Positions 1-7,335 of a DNA stretch of 22,960 bases are shown one piece after another; position 1 is the stretch's first letter; each line of letters begins with the position of its first letter. A program made the position numbers and the translations under genes. The stretch comes from an uncultured Duganella sp. (GTDB lineage Bacteria; Pseudomonadota; Gammaproteobacteria; Burkholderiales; Burkholderiaceae): NCBI GenBank assembly GCA_946482335.1, contig CAMLRG010000082.1:1-22960 (forward strand). The letters run 5' to 3'. The notes under the pieces were generated by a model. That model made no database searches, had not been told where the DNA came from, and worked only from the letters and a program-made list of their open reading frames with translations.

Positions 1-192
1 TTGCATGACGGTGCCGCGCGCCGAAGCGAGCGCTGCCGTGCCTTTGGCCATGTCGCCGCCCTTGAAGCCGACGATGACGCGCAGATTGCCATCGGAGGCC
101 GCATGGGCGATGGCGCATTGGGCGCTGACGGCTGTCGCCAGCACGGTCATGGCGAATTTGACGCGGGTATTGCTCGAATGTTTTTTGAACAT
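1..192 (-). CDS. Probable S8 (subtilisin-like) serine peptidase, N-terminal fragment
   Basis: Only the first 64 codons are inside the window; the gene continues past the left edge. The start ATG is at 190-192 on the minus strand with a weak AGGG-type ribosome site upstream. Residues 1-32 form a classic Sec signal peptide: a basic N-terminus, a hydrophobic core, and Ala-X-Ala-type cleavage near AHAAS. The following stretch, LRVIVGFKGG and on, resembles the start of an inhibitor_I9-type propeptide of secreted subtilases, which begins with a beta strand of this kind. The product would be an exported or extracellular protease. The catalytic Asp, His and Ser lie outside the window, so the family call rests on the propeptide-like start alone. 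It could be another exported protein. Confidence 0.55.
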   Translation of the reverse strand, partial: MFKKHSSNTRVKFAMTVLATAVSAQCAIAHAASDGNLRVIVGFKGGDMAKGTAALASARGTVMQ

Positions 193-247
193 GTGTTAGC
201 CCTGGTTATTGTATGGGGTAGGTGATCTTGGTCTCCAGAAACAAGAC

Positions 248-264
248 AGCCGCACGTAGCGGCT
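248..264 (-). terminator. Possible intrinsic terminator of the response regulator gene
   Basis: A perfect 6-bp stem, AGCCGC/GCGGCT, with a 5-nt loop lies about 105 nt downstream of the response regulator stop. Read on the minus strand it is followed by a moderately T-rich stretch (GTCTTGTTTCT). The stem is short and the T tract is interrupted. The rest of the 193-369 gap shows nothing else I can name; the protease promoter must be there. Confidence 0.35.
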
Positions 265-369
265 ATCGAAAGCGATGCTAGAGGCGTTCCATCCCGCCAG
301 TCAATCTTATTGAATCGTTAAGAGCCAGGATTGACCAAGAAACCACACAAATTCTTTGCAGCAATACTG

Positions 370-1002
370 CTATGGCCCTGGATGGTGCGCAAGCGCGTAG
401 CGCATCAGTTCAGCGTTATTGGCGAAGTTCATCTTGTTCATCAGGCGCGTCTTGTAACAGCTGACAGTCTTGTTGCTGATGGCCAGTTCGGCTGCAATGG
501 CATTGACGGTCAAGCCGCTCGCCAGCAGGGCGAGAATGCTCTGTTCCCGCGCCGAGAGCGCCTGGTGCGGCAACTCGTCCACGCGGTGATGCTTCTGGTA
601 GGCCAGGCGTTCAACCATGCCGGGGTCAAGGTAGCGGCCGCCAGCGGCGACTGTGCGGATGGCGGACACCAGGATCTCGCTGCCGCATTCCTTGGTGAGG
701 TAGCCGTTGGCGCCGGCTGCCAGCGCCGAGCGCGCGAACATGGCGCCATCATGCATGCTGAACACCACGATGGGCAGCCTGCCATGGTACTGGCGGATGC
801 ACTTGACCAGGTCCACGCCGCTCATACCCGGCATGGACATGTCGAGCAGGACGAGATCGATTCCCTTGCAGCGCAACTGCTCCAGTACTTCCTGCCCATT
901 TGCCGCTTCAGCGGCGACGGCCATGTCGCGGCAGCGTGACAGCACCTGGCGCAGACAATCGCGCACGAGCGCATGATCGTCTGCGATGAGGAGTCGGACC
1001 AT
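370..1002 (-). CDS. NarL/FixJ-family response regulator (REC + LuxR-type HTH)
   Basis: This 210-residue protein has a receiver domain at about residues 2-118 and a LuxR-type helix-turn-helix at about 148-208. The phosphorylation site is intact: acidic pair D8/D9, phospho-acceptor D54 in LLDMSMPG, switch S82 and invariant K104. The recognition region reads LAISNKTVSCYK, typical of GerE/LuxR HTH. It should be a DNA-binding transcription factor activated by an unknown sensor kinase; no kinase gene is in the window. Its ATG directly abuts the TAA of the upstream catalase gene (TAA then ATG, no intervening base), so the two are almost certainly co-transcribed and probably translationally coupled. 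A ribosome site for it would have to lie inside the catalase 3' end. Confidence 0.93.
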   Translation of the reverse strand: MVRLLIADDHALVRDCLRQVLSRCRDMAVAAEAANGQEVLEQLRCKGIDLVLLDMSMPGMSGVDLVKCIRQYHGRLPIVVFSMHDGAMFARSALAAGANGYLTKECGSEILVSAIRTVAAGGRYLDPGMVERLAYQKHHRVDELPHQALSAREQSILALLASGLTVNAIAAELAISNKTVSCYKTRLMNKMNFANNAELMRYALAHHPGP

Positions 1003-2532
1003 TTAATCGCGCAGTGCCGCGGCCAGCGATTCGACCCGGCCGACGTCGGCCTTCAGCGCATAAGCCAGCGCCTTGCCATAGCCCGCATCGGCTTTCTGGA
1101 AGTAGGACAGCATGGCGTACTTCACGTTTTCGTCCTTGACCTGGCCCAGGTCGCCCGCCAGGTTGGCGACCAGGTTGAGCTGCTGCTGTTTGCTGAGCGA
1201 GCGGTAGAAGTCGCCAGCCTGGGCGAAGTTGCGGGTCTTCGCGATGCGCGCCTGCTGCGTGGTGCCGCCCAGCGGCAGCTGGCTGTACTTGTAGTCCGCA
1301 TTGTCTGCGACCGCCGTGCGTTGGCTTGGCTGGTAATTCACGTCGCCTTTGCGCGAGCCGGGGTTGTTGGCGCCATCCTGGTTGTAGTTCAGCGCCATCG
1401 TGCGTGGCCGGTTGACCGGCAGTTGCAGTCCGTTGGCGCCGACGCGGTGCAGCTGGGTATCGGCGTAGGAGAAGATGCGTCCTTGCAGCAGGCGGTCTTC
1501 CGAAGGCTCGATGCCGGGCACCAGGTTGGACGGTGCCAGTGCCGACTGTTCGGTTTCCAGGAACACGTTGTCGGGATTGCGGTTCAGCGTCATGGTGCCG
1601 ACCTTGGTTTCAGGGACGTTGCTCCAGACCTTGGTGGCGTCGAGCGCGTCGTAATCCAGGCCGGCCAGCTGGGTCGGCTGCAGGACTTGCACGTACAAGT
1701 CCCATTTCGGGAAATTGCCCTGCTTGATGGCATCGACCAGGTCGCGCGTCATGTGGTTGAAGTCCTTGGCCTGGATGGCTTCGGCCTCCTTGGCGCTCAG
1801 GTTGCGCTGCCCCTGCAGGCTCTTCCAGTGGAACTTCACATAGCTGTACTGGCCTTGGGCGTTCACGAACTTATAGGCGTGCACGCTGTTGCCATCCATT
1901 TCGCGGTAGTTGGCGGGCGTGCCGAAGTCGGAATAGACGCGTGTCAGCATATGGGTCGCTTCCGGCTGGTGCGAGAAGAAGTCGAAGAAGCGGTTGGGAT
2001 CCTGGATATTGCTGTCCGGCGCCGGCTTCAGCGCATGCACCATGTCGGGGAACTTGAGCGCGTCGCGGATGAAGAATACCGGCAGGTTGTTGCCGACCAG
2101 GTCCCAGTTGCCTTCACGCGTATAGAACTTGGTGCCGAAGCCGCGCGGGTCGCGCAGGGTCTCGGGCGAGTGGTTGCCGTGGATGACGCTGGAGAAGCGC
2201 ACGAATACCGGGGTTTCCTCGCCCGGTTTGAACACGGCGGCGCGCGTCAGCTGCGAGATGTCCTTGCTGGCGACAAAGACGCCATAAGCGCCGCTGCCGC
2301 GTGCGTGCACGACACGTTCGGGCACGCGTTCGCGGTCGAAGCGCTGCAGCTTCTGGATCAGCTGCACGTCCTGCAGCAAAACCGGGCCGTTGGGGCCGGC
2401 CGTTTGCGAATTCTGGTTGTCTCCTACCGGTGCGCCATTGTCGCGGGTCAGATCCGTCGTCGCTTGCGAGCTCAGGCTGACGACGCCCAGCAGGATCAGG
2501 ATTGCGCTGGTGACGCGAATGTTGCGGGCCAT
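1003..2532 (-). CDS. Exported (periplasmic) monofunctional haem catalase
   Basis: The 509-residue product matches small-subunit haem catalases in length and motifs. Residues 1-24 form a Sec signal peptide (hydrophobic ILILLGVV core, cleavage near SSQAT), so it should act in the periplasm, as Pseudomonas KatB does. Catalytic H76 lies in VVHARGSGAYG, the distal Asn (N148/N149) in LVGNNLPVFF, and the proximal haem-ligand Y356 in RIFSYADTQLHR. It disproportionates hydrogen peroxide to water and oxygen. The ATG is preceded by a good GAGGA ribosome site. An OxyR-like operator lies 67-103 bp upstream. The gene is followed immediately by a response regulator. The family call is firm; katA versus katB naming cannot be settled here. 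Confidence 0.95.
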   Translation of the reverse strand: MARNIRVTSAILILLGVVSLSSQATTDLTRDNGAPVGDNQNSQTAGPNGPVLLQDVQLIQKLQRFDRERVPERVVHARGSGAYGVFVASKDISQLTRAAVFKPGEETPVFVRFSSVIHGNHSPETLRDPRGFGTKFYTREGNWDLVGNNLPVFFIRDALKFPDMVHALKPAPDSNIQDPNRFFDFFSHQPEATHMLTRVYSDFGTPANYREMDGNSVHAYKFVNAQGQYSYVKFHWKSLQGQRNLSAKEAEAIQAKDFNHMTRDLVDAIKQGNFPKWDLYVQVLQPTQLAGLDYDALDATKVWSNVPETKVGTMTLNRNPDNVFLETEQSALAPSNLVPGIEPSEDRLLQGRIFSYADTQLHRVGANGLQLPVNRPRTMALNYNQDGANNPGSRKGDVNYQPSQRTAVADNADYKYSQLPLGGTTQQARIAKTRNFAQAGDFYRSLSKQQQLNLVANLAGDLGQVKDENVKYAMLSYFQKADAGYGKALAYALKADVGRVESLAAALRD

Positions 2533-2598
2533 ATTTTCCTCTTTTCGGAATGATTGATCGGGTATCCGAACTGTAGAAGTGCCTGCAATATAGGTAAA

Positions 2599-2635
2599 CT
2601 TGATTGTTGCTATGAAATCGATAGATCAAACCTAA
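2599..2635 (-). promoter_or_regulatory. OxyR-type operator upstream of the catalase gene
   Basis: The sequence reads CTTG-N7-CTAT-N7-ATAG-N7-CTAA. This is the OxyR layout of four tetranucleotide elements at exact 11-bp spacing (ATAG-N7-CTAT-N7-ATAG-N7-CTAT). The two central elements are exact, the right outer one matches 3 of 4, and the left outer one is weak (2 of 4). In the right half the inner T and A positions (nTnnnAn) also match. The site ends 66 bp before the catalase ATG, a normal position for an activator just upstream of a -35 box. A weak candidate promoter, TTGCAG-N16-GATACC on the minus strand, lies just downstream. No oxyR gene is in the window. The rest of the 2533-2853 gap, which must also hold the SDR promoter, shows nothing else I can identify. 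Confidence 0.6.
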
Positions 2636-2853
2636 AATCCCGCCATGATTGGCCCGCCGCCGCGCCCAGCGGTCAGATCGCGCTTGAAATTCGGGATTTC
2701 CTGACAGACGAGCCTGCGGCGGCGAACTCCCAGCCAGGACTTTTTTCATTTGAGAAACAGATTCACAGGAGATGTTCCATCGGCGGCATTGGTCAGTTGC
2801 CGCCCCGGGCCTAATCTTCGGTCTCGTTCTCAACCACACCCAACGAGGGAAAT

Positions 2854-3642
2854 ATGAATCTGAACCTGGCCAACAAAACCGCACTGGTGAGTGCTTCGAC
2901 TGCTGGTATCGGCTACGCCATCGCGGATCGCCTGCTGCAGGAGGGGGCATCCGTCATCATCAACGGCCGCAGTGAGGCTAGTGTCGCCCCGGCTGTGGCG
3001 GCCCTGGCCGAGCAGTACGGTAGCGAGCGTGTTTTGCCACTCGCTACCGACTTGAGCCTGCCGGGCGCGGAATTCCAGGCCGCGGCCCGATACCCTGAAG
3101 TCGACATCCTGGTCAACAATATGGGCACCTATGCCCTCAATGACTTCTTCAGCACGACCGATGCGGACTGGCAGAAGATGTTCGAAACCAATGTCTGGAG
3201 TGGTGTGCGCCTGGCCCGCATTTACATGAAGGGGATGCTGGAGCGCGGCAACGGCCGGGTGATCTTTATTTCGAGCGAGGTGGCGCTGACGCCAATGGCT
3301 GCGATGGCGCATTACAGCGCAAGCAAGGCGACCCAGCTTTCCATCTCTCGCAGCCTGGCCGAGCTGACCAGAGGCACGGCAGTGACGGTAAATTCGGTGC
3401 TGCCTGGGCCGACCGAAACCGAGAGCTTGAAATTGTTCATCCAGTCGGTGAACCCGGGCGTGCCTTACGCCGAAGCCGAACGCCGATTCATGGACGAGAA
3501 CCGCCCGTCCTCGCTGATTTACCGCTTGGCCAAACCATCGGAGGTGGCGAACGTTGTCGGCTTCCTCTCCAGCGAACGTGCCGCCCTCATCAATGGCGCC
3601 GCCATCCGTGCTGAGGGAGGCACGATCCAGACCATCGCCTGA
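2854..3642 (+). CDS. SDR-family NAD(P)-dependent oxidoreductase
   Basis: A 262-residue classical short-chain dehydrogenase with a Rossmann fold. The nucleotide-binding glycine motif is SASTAGIG near residues 13-20, followed by the structural NNMG motif. The catalytic residues are the Ser in FISSEVA and the Tyr/Lys of YSASK. The PGPTET segment follows the catalytic helix as expected. It should oxidise or reduce a small alcohol or carbonyl substrate in the cytoplasm; the substrate cannot be read from the sequence. The ATG has a good GAGGG ribosome site 5 nt upstream. The LysR regulator 95 bp downstream on the same strand may control it. The first motif residue is Ser rather than the usual Thr, a common variation. 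Confidence 0.93.
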   Translation: MNLNLANKTALVSASTAGIGYAIADRLLQEGASVIINGRSEASVAPAVAALAEQYGSERVLPLATDLSLPGAEFQAAARYPEVDILVNNMGTYALNDFFSTTDADWQKMFETNVWSGVRLARIYMKGMLERGNGRVIFISSEVALTPMAAMAHYSASKATQLSISRSLAELTRGTAVTVNSVLPGPTETESLKLFIQSVNPGVPYAEAERRFMDENRPSSLIYRLAKPSEVANVVGFLSSERAALINGAAIRAEGGTIQTIA

Positions 3643-3737
3643 TGCCGCTGCTATACGCCGGCATGGGGCAGCACGGCCAAGTTTGCGCTGGTATGATTGA
3701 CTGGTTCTGAACGTCGTCAATTGAATTGGGTGCAAGC

Positions 3738-4676
3738 TTGGATAATCGCAGCGGGGAAATGGAAGTTTTCGCGAAAGTGGTGGAGACGGGAGGATTCTCC
3801 GCGGCAGCCGAGTCGCTGAACATGACGCCGTCGGCGGTCAGCAAACTGGTATCCAGAACCGAAGCCCGTCTGGGCGTGCAGTTGTTCAAGCGTTCCACGC
3901 GAAGCATGACGTTGACGGCCGAAGGCCGGGAGTTCCATGGCAACTGCATCCGCATCTTGCAAGACATCGAAGATGCTGAACTCAGTGTGGCCAACGGCTT
4001 TGCCCAGGTGCGCGGGCTCCTGCGTGTAAATGCGTCGCTGCCGTTCGGGCAACACTACCTGGTACCGCTGCTGAAGGATTTCAAAGCGTTGTACCCGGAT
4101 ATCAGAATTGACATTTCCCTGACGGACGCCAAAGTCGAACTCCAGCGAGATGCAGTTGATGTCGCCATCCGCATGGGGCCGCTGCACGACGCCACCTTTC
4201 GCGCACGCAAGCTGGGCAGCAGCAGGAAAGTGGTGGTCGCGGCGCCTTCCTACCTGGTGAATCGCGCGGCGCCGCAGACGCCGGCGGACCTGAAACATCA
4301 CAACTGCATTAACTTCAATTTCCGCCGCTCGCTCGACGAATGGCCATTTATGGTTGACGGCAAGTTGGTGTATCTGGCAGTCGATGGCGAGGTGCAAACC
4401 AACAATGGAGAAACGATGCGTCAGCTCACGCTGCAGGGCTTGGGCGTGAGCCGGTTGGGCATGTTTCACGTCTTCGATGATATTCAACGAGGTGCTCTGG
4501 TCGAATTGCTTCCTCGGTATAACGCTGGTGACTTCGAAGAAATTACGATCATCTACGCAAACCAGAAGCATATCGCACCACGCGTGCGCGTATTCATCGA
4601 TTTTGTTGTGGAAAGACTGTCGCCAATCCTTGTGTTGAAGGGCGACGCCAAGAATGGCACCGCCGCTGGGCCGTGA
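3738..4676 (+). CDS. LysR-family transcriptional regulator, CrgA-like
   Basis: An N-terminal winged helix-turn-helix spans about residues 1-60 (AAAESLNMTPSAVSKLVSR, then LFKRSTRSMTLTAEG), followed by a periplasmic-binding-protein-like effector domain of the CrgA subgroup. It is about 312 residues, normal for the family. The start is uncertain. No ATG precedes the HTH closely, and family members usually begin Met-Asp-Asn-Arg-x-Gly-Glu-Met-Glu, which fits the TTG at 3738; an in-frame TTG at 3726 adds four residues. Neither has a strong ribosome site. It follows the SDR gene on the same strand and may regulate it, although LysR genes more often diverge from their targets. Its 3' end is 38 bp from the convergent chemoreceptor gene. 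Confidence 0.9.
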   Translation: MDNRSGEMEVFAKVVETGGFSAAAESLNMTPSAVSKLVSRTEARLGVQLFKRSTRSMTLTAEGREFHGNCIRILQDIEDAELSVANGFAQVRGLLRVNASLPFGQHYLVPLLKDFKALYPDIRIDISLTDAKVELQRDAVDVAIRMGPLHDATFRARKLGSSRKVVVAAPSYLVNRAAPQTPADLKHHNCINFNFRRSLDEWPFMVDGKLVYLAVDGEVQTNNGETMRQLTLQGLGVSRLGMFHVFDDIQRGALVELLPRYNAGDFEEITIIYANQKHIAPRVRVFIDFVVERLSPILVLKGDAKNGTAAGP

Positions 4677-4714
4677 CGCGCATTTTGCTCAGTTGCCGAC
4701 GCGTCCGGACAAGG

Positions 4715-6391
4715 TCAGGCCGGCATTGGGGCCTGGCCCACATGTGCAACCAGACGCAGGCCGCGGGCAGGTTTGGCGGCGAGAGCGGGGCGAGCGGCGG
4801 CGATGGCGGCAGCATCGGGCTTGCCTGTTTCCTGCGGCACGGTACGGAAGATGCTGACGATTTGCACCAGGCTGTCGGCTTGCTGTTGCAGGGCATGAGC
4901 GGCGGCGGCGGCTTCCTCGACCAGGGCGGCATTTTGCTGGGTGGTCTGGTCCATCTGGGTGACGGCTTCGTTGATCTGTTCGATGCCGGCGGTCTGTTCC
5001 CTGCTGGCGGTATTGATTTCACCCATGATGCCGGCCACGCTGCGGATGCTGGTGACGATCGCGGCCATGGCCGCACCCGCTTCTTCGACCAGCCGTGTGC
5101 CGCCTTCCACCTGGGCCGCCGAGTCGCCGATCAGCGCCTTGATTTCCTTGGCGGCAGCGGCCGAGCGCTGCGCCAGGTTGCGCACCTCGGACGCCACCAC
5201 GGCAAAGCCGCGGCCTTGTTCGCCGGCCCGTGCCGCCTCCACCGCCGCATTCAGTGCCAGGATATTGGTCTGGAAGGCGATGCCGTCGATGACGCCGATG
5301 ATGTCGGTGATCTTCCCCGAAGCGCTGCTGATGGCGCCCATGGTGTCGACCACCTGCGCCATCAGGGTGCCGCCTTTGCCGGCCACTTCCGCCGCCTCGG
5401 CTGCCATGCGGTTGGCGTGCTGCGCGTTATCGGCGTTCTGTTTGACGGTCGAGGTCATTTCCTCCATCGACGACGCGGTTTCTTCCAGCGAGCCCGCTTG
5501 CTCTTCGGTGCGCGAGGACAGGTCAAGGTTGCCCGCCGCGATCTGGCAGGTGGCGCTGGCGATGCTGGTCGCTCCGCCGCGCACCTGGTTGACGACGGCG
5601 GCCAGGTTGTCGCGCATCTCTTTCATCGAGAATAGCAGGCTTTGCCGGTCGTTGCGGCGCAGCTCGACCTGCACCGCCAGGTCACCGGCGGCGATGCTGC
5701 GGACGATCCTTGCCGCATACGCCGGATCGCCGCCCAGCATGGCCAGCACGTTGCGCATCAGCATGATGACGATTGCCACGCTGAGCAAGGCCATGCCGGC
5801 CAGTGCGCCCATGATCCAGTGGCGCGATTCCTCATAATGCCGGGTGCCGGTGTCGCTGGCGATGCGGCCGCCTTCGACGTTCAGCGCGACAAGCTTGTCG
5901 ATTTCGGCGTGTGCGGAGTTGTACTTTTGCTGGGATAGTCCCCGGATGAGGGTGCGCGCCTCTTCATCCTTTCCTTCACGCGACAGCATCAGCACCTTCT
6001 TGTGTTCGGCAAGGTGGGCATCCCAGTCGGCAAGGAAAGCATCGTATAACTGCTGCTCCGCTGGCGACGAAATCAGCTTGGCATATTCGGCGCGGTTCTT
6101 CTCGAACTCGGCGACCGCTGCACCGCCTTCCGATTCGTATTTGCTCCAGTCGGCGTCATTGTCCGAGAGGATGTGCTGGAGGGCTTTCAAACGCAATGTG
6201 GAGAGGTCTGCGCTCATCGACAAGGTCGTGCGGACGCTGGGCATCCAGTTGCGTTCAAGGTCGAGCGCCGTCTGGTTGACCCGCGCCAGCTGGACAATGG
6301 AAAACACGCCCAGCAGCACACCAAGTACCACGATGGACAGGAACGAAACCATCAGCTTCGTCGACAGTTGCAGATTTGTGAACCATTTCAT
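4715..6391 (-). CDS. Methyl-accepting chemotaxis protein
   Basis: A 558-residue transmembrane chemoreceptor. TM1 is at about residues 12-35, a four-helix-bundle-type periplasmic ligand domain at about 36-190, TM2 at about 192-213, a HAMP region at about 214-268, and the cytoplasmic coiled-coil signalling domain at about 270-520. The hairpin tip is highly conserved ([20 protein letters not shown], then [21 protein letters not shown]) and would contact CheA/CheW. The C-terminus is Ala/Pro-rich and lacks a CheR-binding NWETF-type pentapeptide. The ligand is unknown. The ATG has a GGGAG ribosome site. No other chemotaxis genes are nearby, so it is an orphan receptor. No flagellar sigma-28 promoter was seen upstream; two AGTAGGG repeats are there instead. 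Confidence 0.95.
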   Translation of the reverse strand: MKWFTNLQLSTKLMVSFLSIVVLGVLLGVFSIVQLARVNQTALDLERNWMPSVRTTLSMSADLSTLRLKALQHILSDNDADWSKYESEGGAAVAEFEKNRAEYAKLISSPAEQQLYDAFLADWDAHLAEHKKVLMLSREGKDEEARTLIRGLSQQKYNSAHAEIDKLVALNVEGGRIASDTGTRHYEESRHWIMGALAGMALLSVAIVIMLMRNVLAMLGGDPAYAARIVRSIAAGDLAVQVELRRNDRQSLLFSMKEMRDNLAAVVNQVRGGATSIASATCQIAAGNLDLSSRTEEQAGSLEETASSMEEMTSTVKQNADNAQHANRMAAEAAEVAGKGGTLMAQVVDTMGAISSASGKITDIIGVIDGIAFQTNILALNAAVEAARAGEQGRGFAVVASEVRNLAQRSAAAAKEIKALIGDSAAQVEGGTRLVEEAGAAMAAIVTSIRSVAGIMGEINTASREQTAGIEQINEAVTQMDQTTQQNAALVEEAAAAAHALQQQADSLVQIVSIFRTVPQETGKPDAAAIAAARPALAAKPARGLRLVAHVGQAPMPA

Positions 6392-6565
6392 TTTGCGCTC
6401 TCCCTGGGGGTGGTTGGCCGATCTTGCCGGTCCATGTCAGTGGGATGAGGGCGCTCATGCAGTATGGCCAGGCCAATGCGTCTCCAACCCGCGGCTGCCT
6501 TTGCTTGTCTGATGCAAGCGTAGCTTCCTGTGGGTGAAGATTAGGCGAGGGAAGGGCCGGCCAGT

Positions 6566-6594
6566 AGTAGGGATTTCCTGATCTTGCAGTAGGG
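6566..6594. repeat. Two AGTAGGG direct repeats 22 bp apart upstream of the chemoreceptor
   Basis: AGTAGGG occurs at 6566-6572 and 6588-6594, a 22-bp period or two helical turns, in the 296-bp gap between the chemoreceptor start and the NTF2-like gene end. Such spacing would put both copies on the same DNA face and could be a regulator site for the chemoreceptor gene. No known regulator motif is recognised. An 8-bp inverted repeat (6630-6637 and 6676-6683) with a 38-nt spacer lies in the same gap. Nothing else is evident there. Confidence 0.3.
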
Positions 6595-6687
6595 CATTTA
6601 CACCTTGGCCTTGCCGCAAGGGGCAGCCTCAGGATTTGCGCCGGTAGCGAACGCAGCGGCGGGACGGTAGGCCTGAAATCCTGCGCG

Positions 6688-7146
6688 TCAGTGCCCGTAG
6701 CTCAGCACGCGCGTCAGTTTCCAGTCGCCGGCTTCCTTGCGCCAGACATGGGAAAAGCGGTAGACGCTGCAGCTCTCCTGCGCGCCCGGCGCGGGGGCGG
6801 AGCAGAAGCGGTGGCTGCCGATCTGCATGGCGGCGTCGGGGCCGGCCGGGAAGACTTCGACCGTGTCGTTCATCGTCTCGCGCCGGATGGTGCGGCGCTG
6901 GCTGAAGTTGCGCTCGAAGTTGCGCAAGTTGCCGGCGTAATCCGAGATGCCGCCCTGGTCATGGTAGAACTCCAGGCTTGTGCTGAAGCGGCGCTTCAGG
7001 ATAGCGATGTTGCGCGTATTGAGGGCAGTGGCCAGCTCGGCGTCGGCAGCGAGGATGGCGCCGCGCAGGGCGTTGCGGTCGGGGGCGGCATCCTCGGCGG
7101 CGCTGGTCGCGCAGGCGAGGGCGAGGCAAAATGCGGTCAAGCGCAT
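6688..7146 (-). CDS. Exported NTF2-like / DUF4440-type small protein
   Basis: The 152-residue product begins at the ATG at 7144-7146, chosen because it has a GGAG ribosome site 7 nt upstream and starts a signal peptide (residues 1 to about 18, cleavage near ATSA). An upstream in-frame start at 7275 would add 43 residues of low-complexity sequence before the signal peptide and is rejected. The mature part has an alpha helix with alternating Ala/Leu, then the NIAILKRRFS segment. It ends in a Trp-rich beta sheet (YRFSHVWRKEAGDWKLTRVLSYGH), the usual pattern of the NTF2/SnoaL-like cone fold, whose C-terminal strand reads W-x-hydrophobic-x-R/S. Function is unknown. It diverges from the M16 peptidase gene. 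Confidence 0.85.
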   Translation of the reverse strand: MRLTAFCLALACATSAAEDAAPDRNALRGAILAADAELATALNTRNIAILKRRFSTSLEFYHDQGGISDYAGNLRNFERNFSQRRTIRRETMNDTVEVFPAGPDAAMQIGSHRFCSAPAPGAQESCSVYRFSHVWRKEAGDWKLTRVLSYGH

Positions 7147-7335
7147 GGCGGTCTCCAAAGGGGCACAGGCCCAGTGTGGCACGCCGCCCTGCCGCGGTGG
7201 GGCCCGGTCCGACGAATTGCGGCTTGGGCGGGACGGATGGCAGCGACGGCCGACGAAGGCCGAAAGAATTCCCACTCCCGTGCGCGTTAGCTTATATACT
7301 TGATAACCTTAATTTTTTAATAGGAACTCCTGAAA

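Noticed and set aside
973..2553. A 526-codon plus-strand open frame opposite the catalase gene
   Set aside because: The catalase on the minus strand has all family motifs; this frame is its antisense shadow.
6630..6683. Inverted repeat CAGGATTT/AAATCCTG as a terminator of the NTF2-like gene
   Set aside because: The stem is 8 bp with a 38-nt spacer and no T tract; too weak to call.
7147..7275. An upstream in-frame start extending the NTF2-like protein by 43 residues
   Set aside because: The ATG at 7146 has a good ribosome site and begins a signal peptide; the extension is Arg/Pro-rich and would bury the signal peptide.
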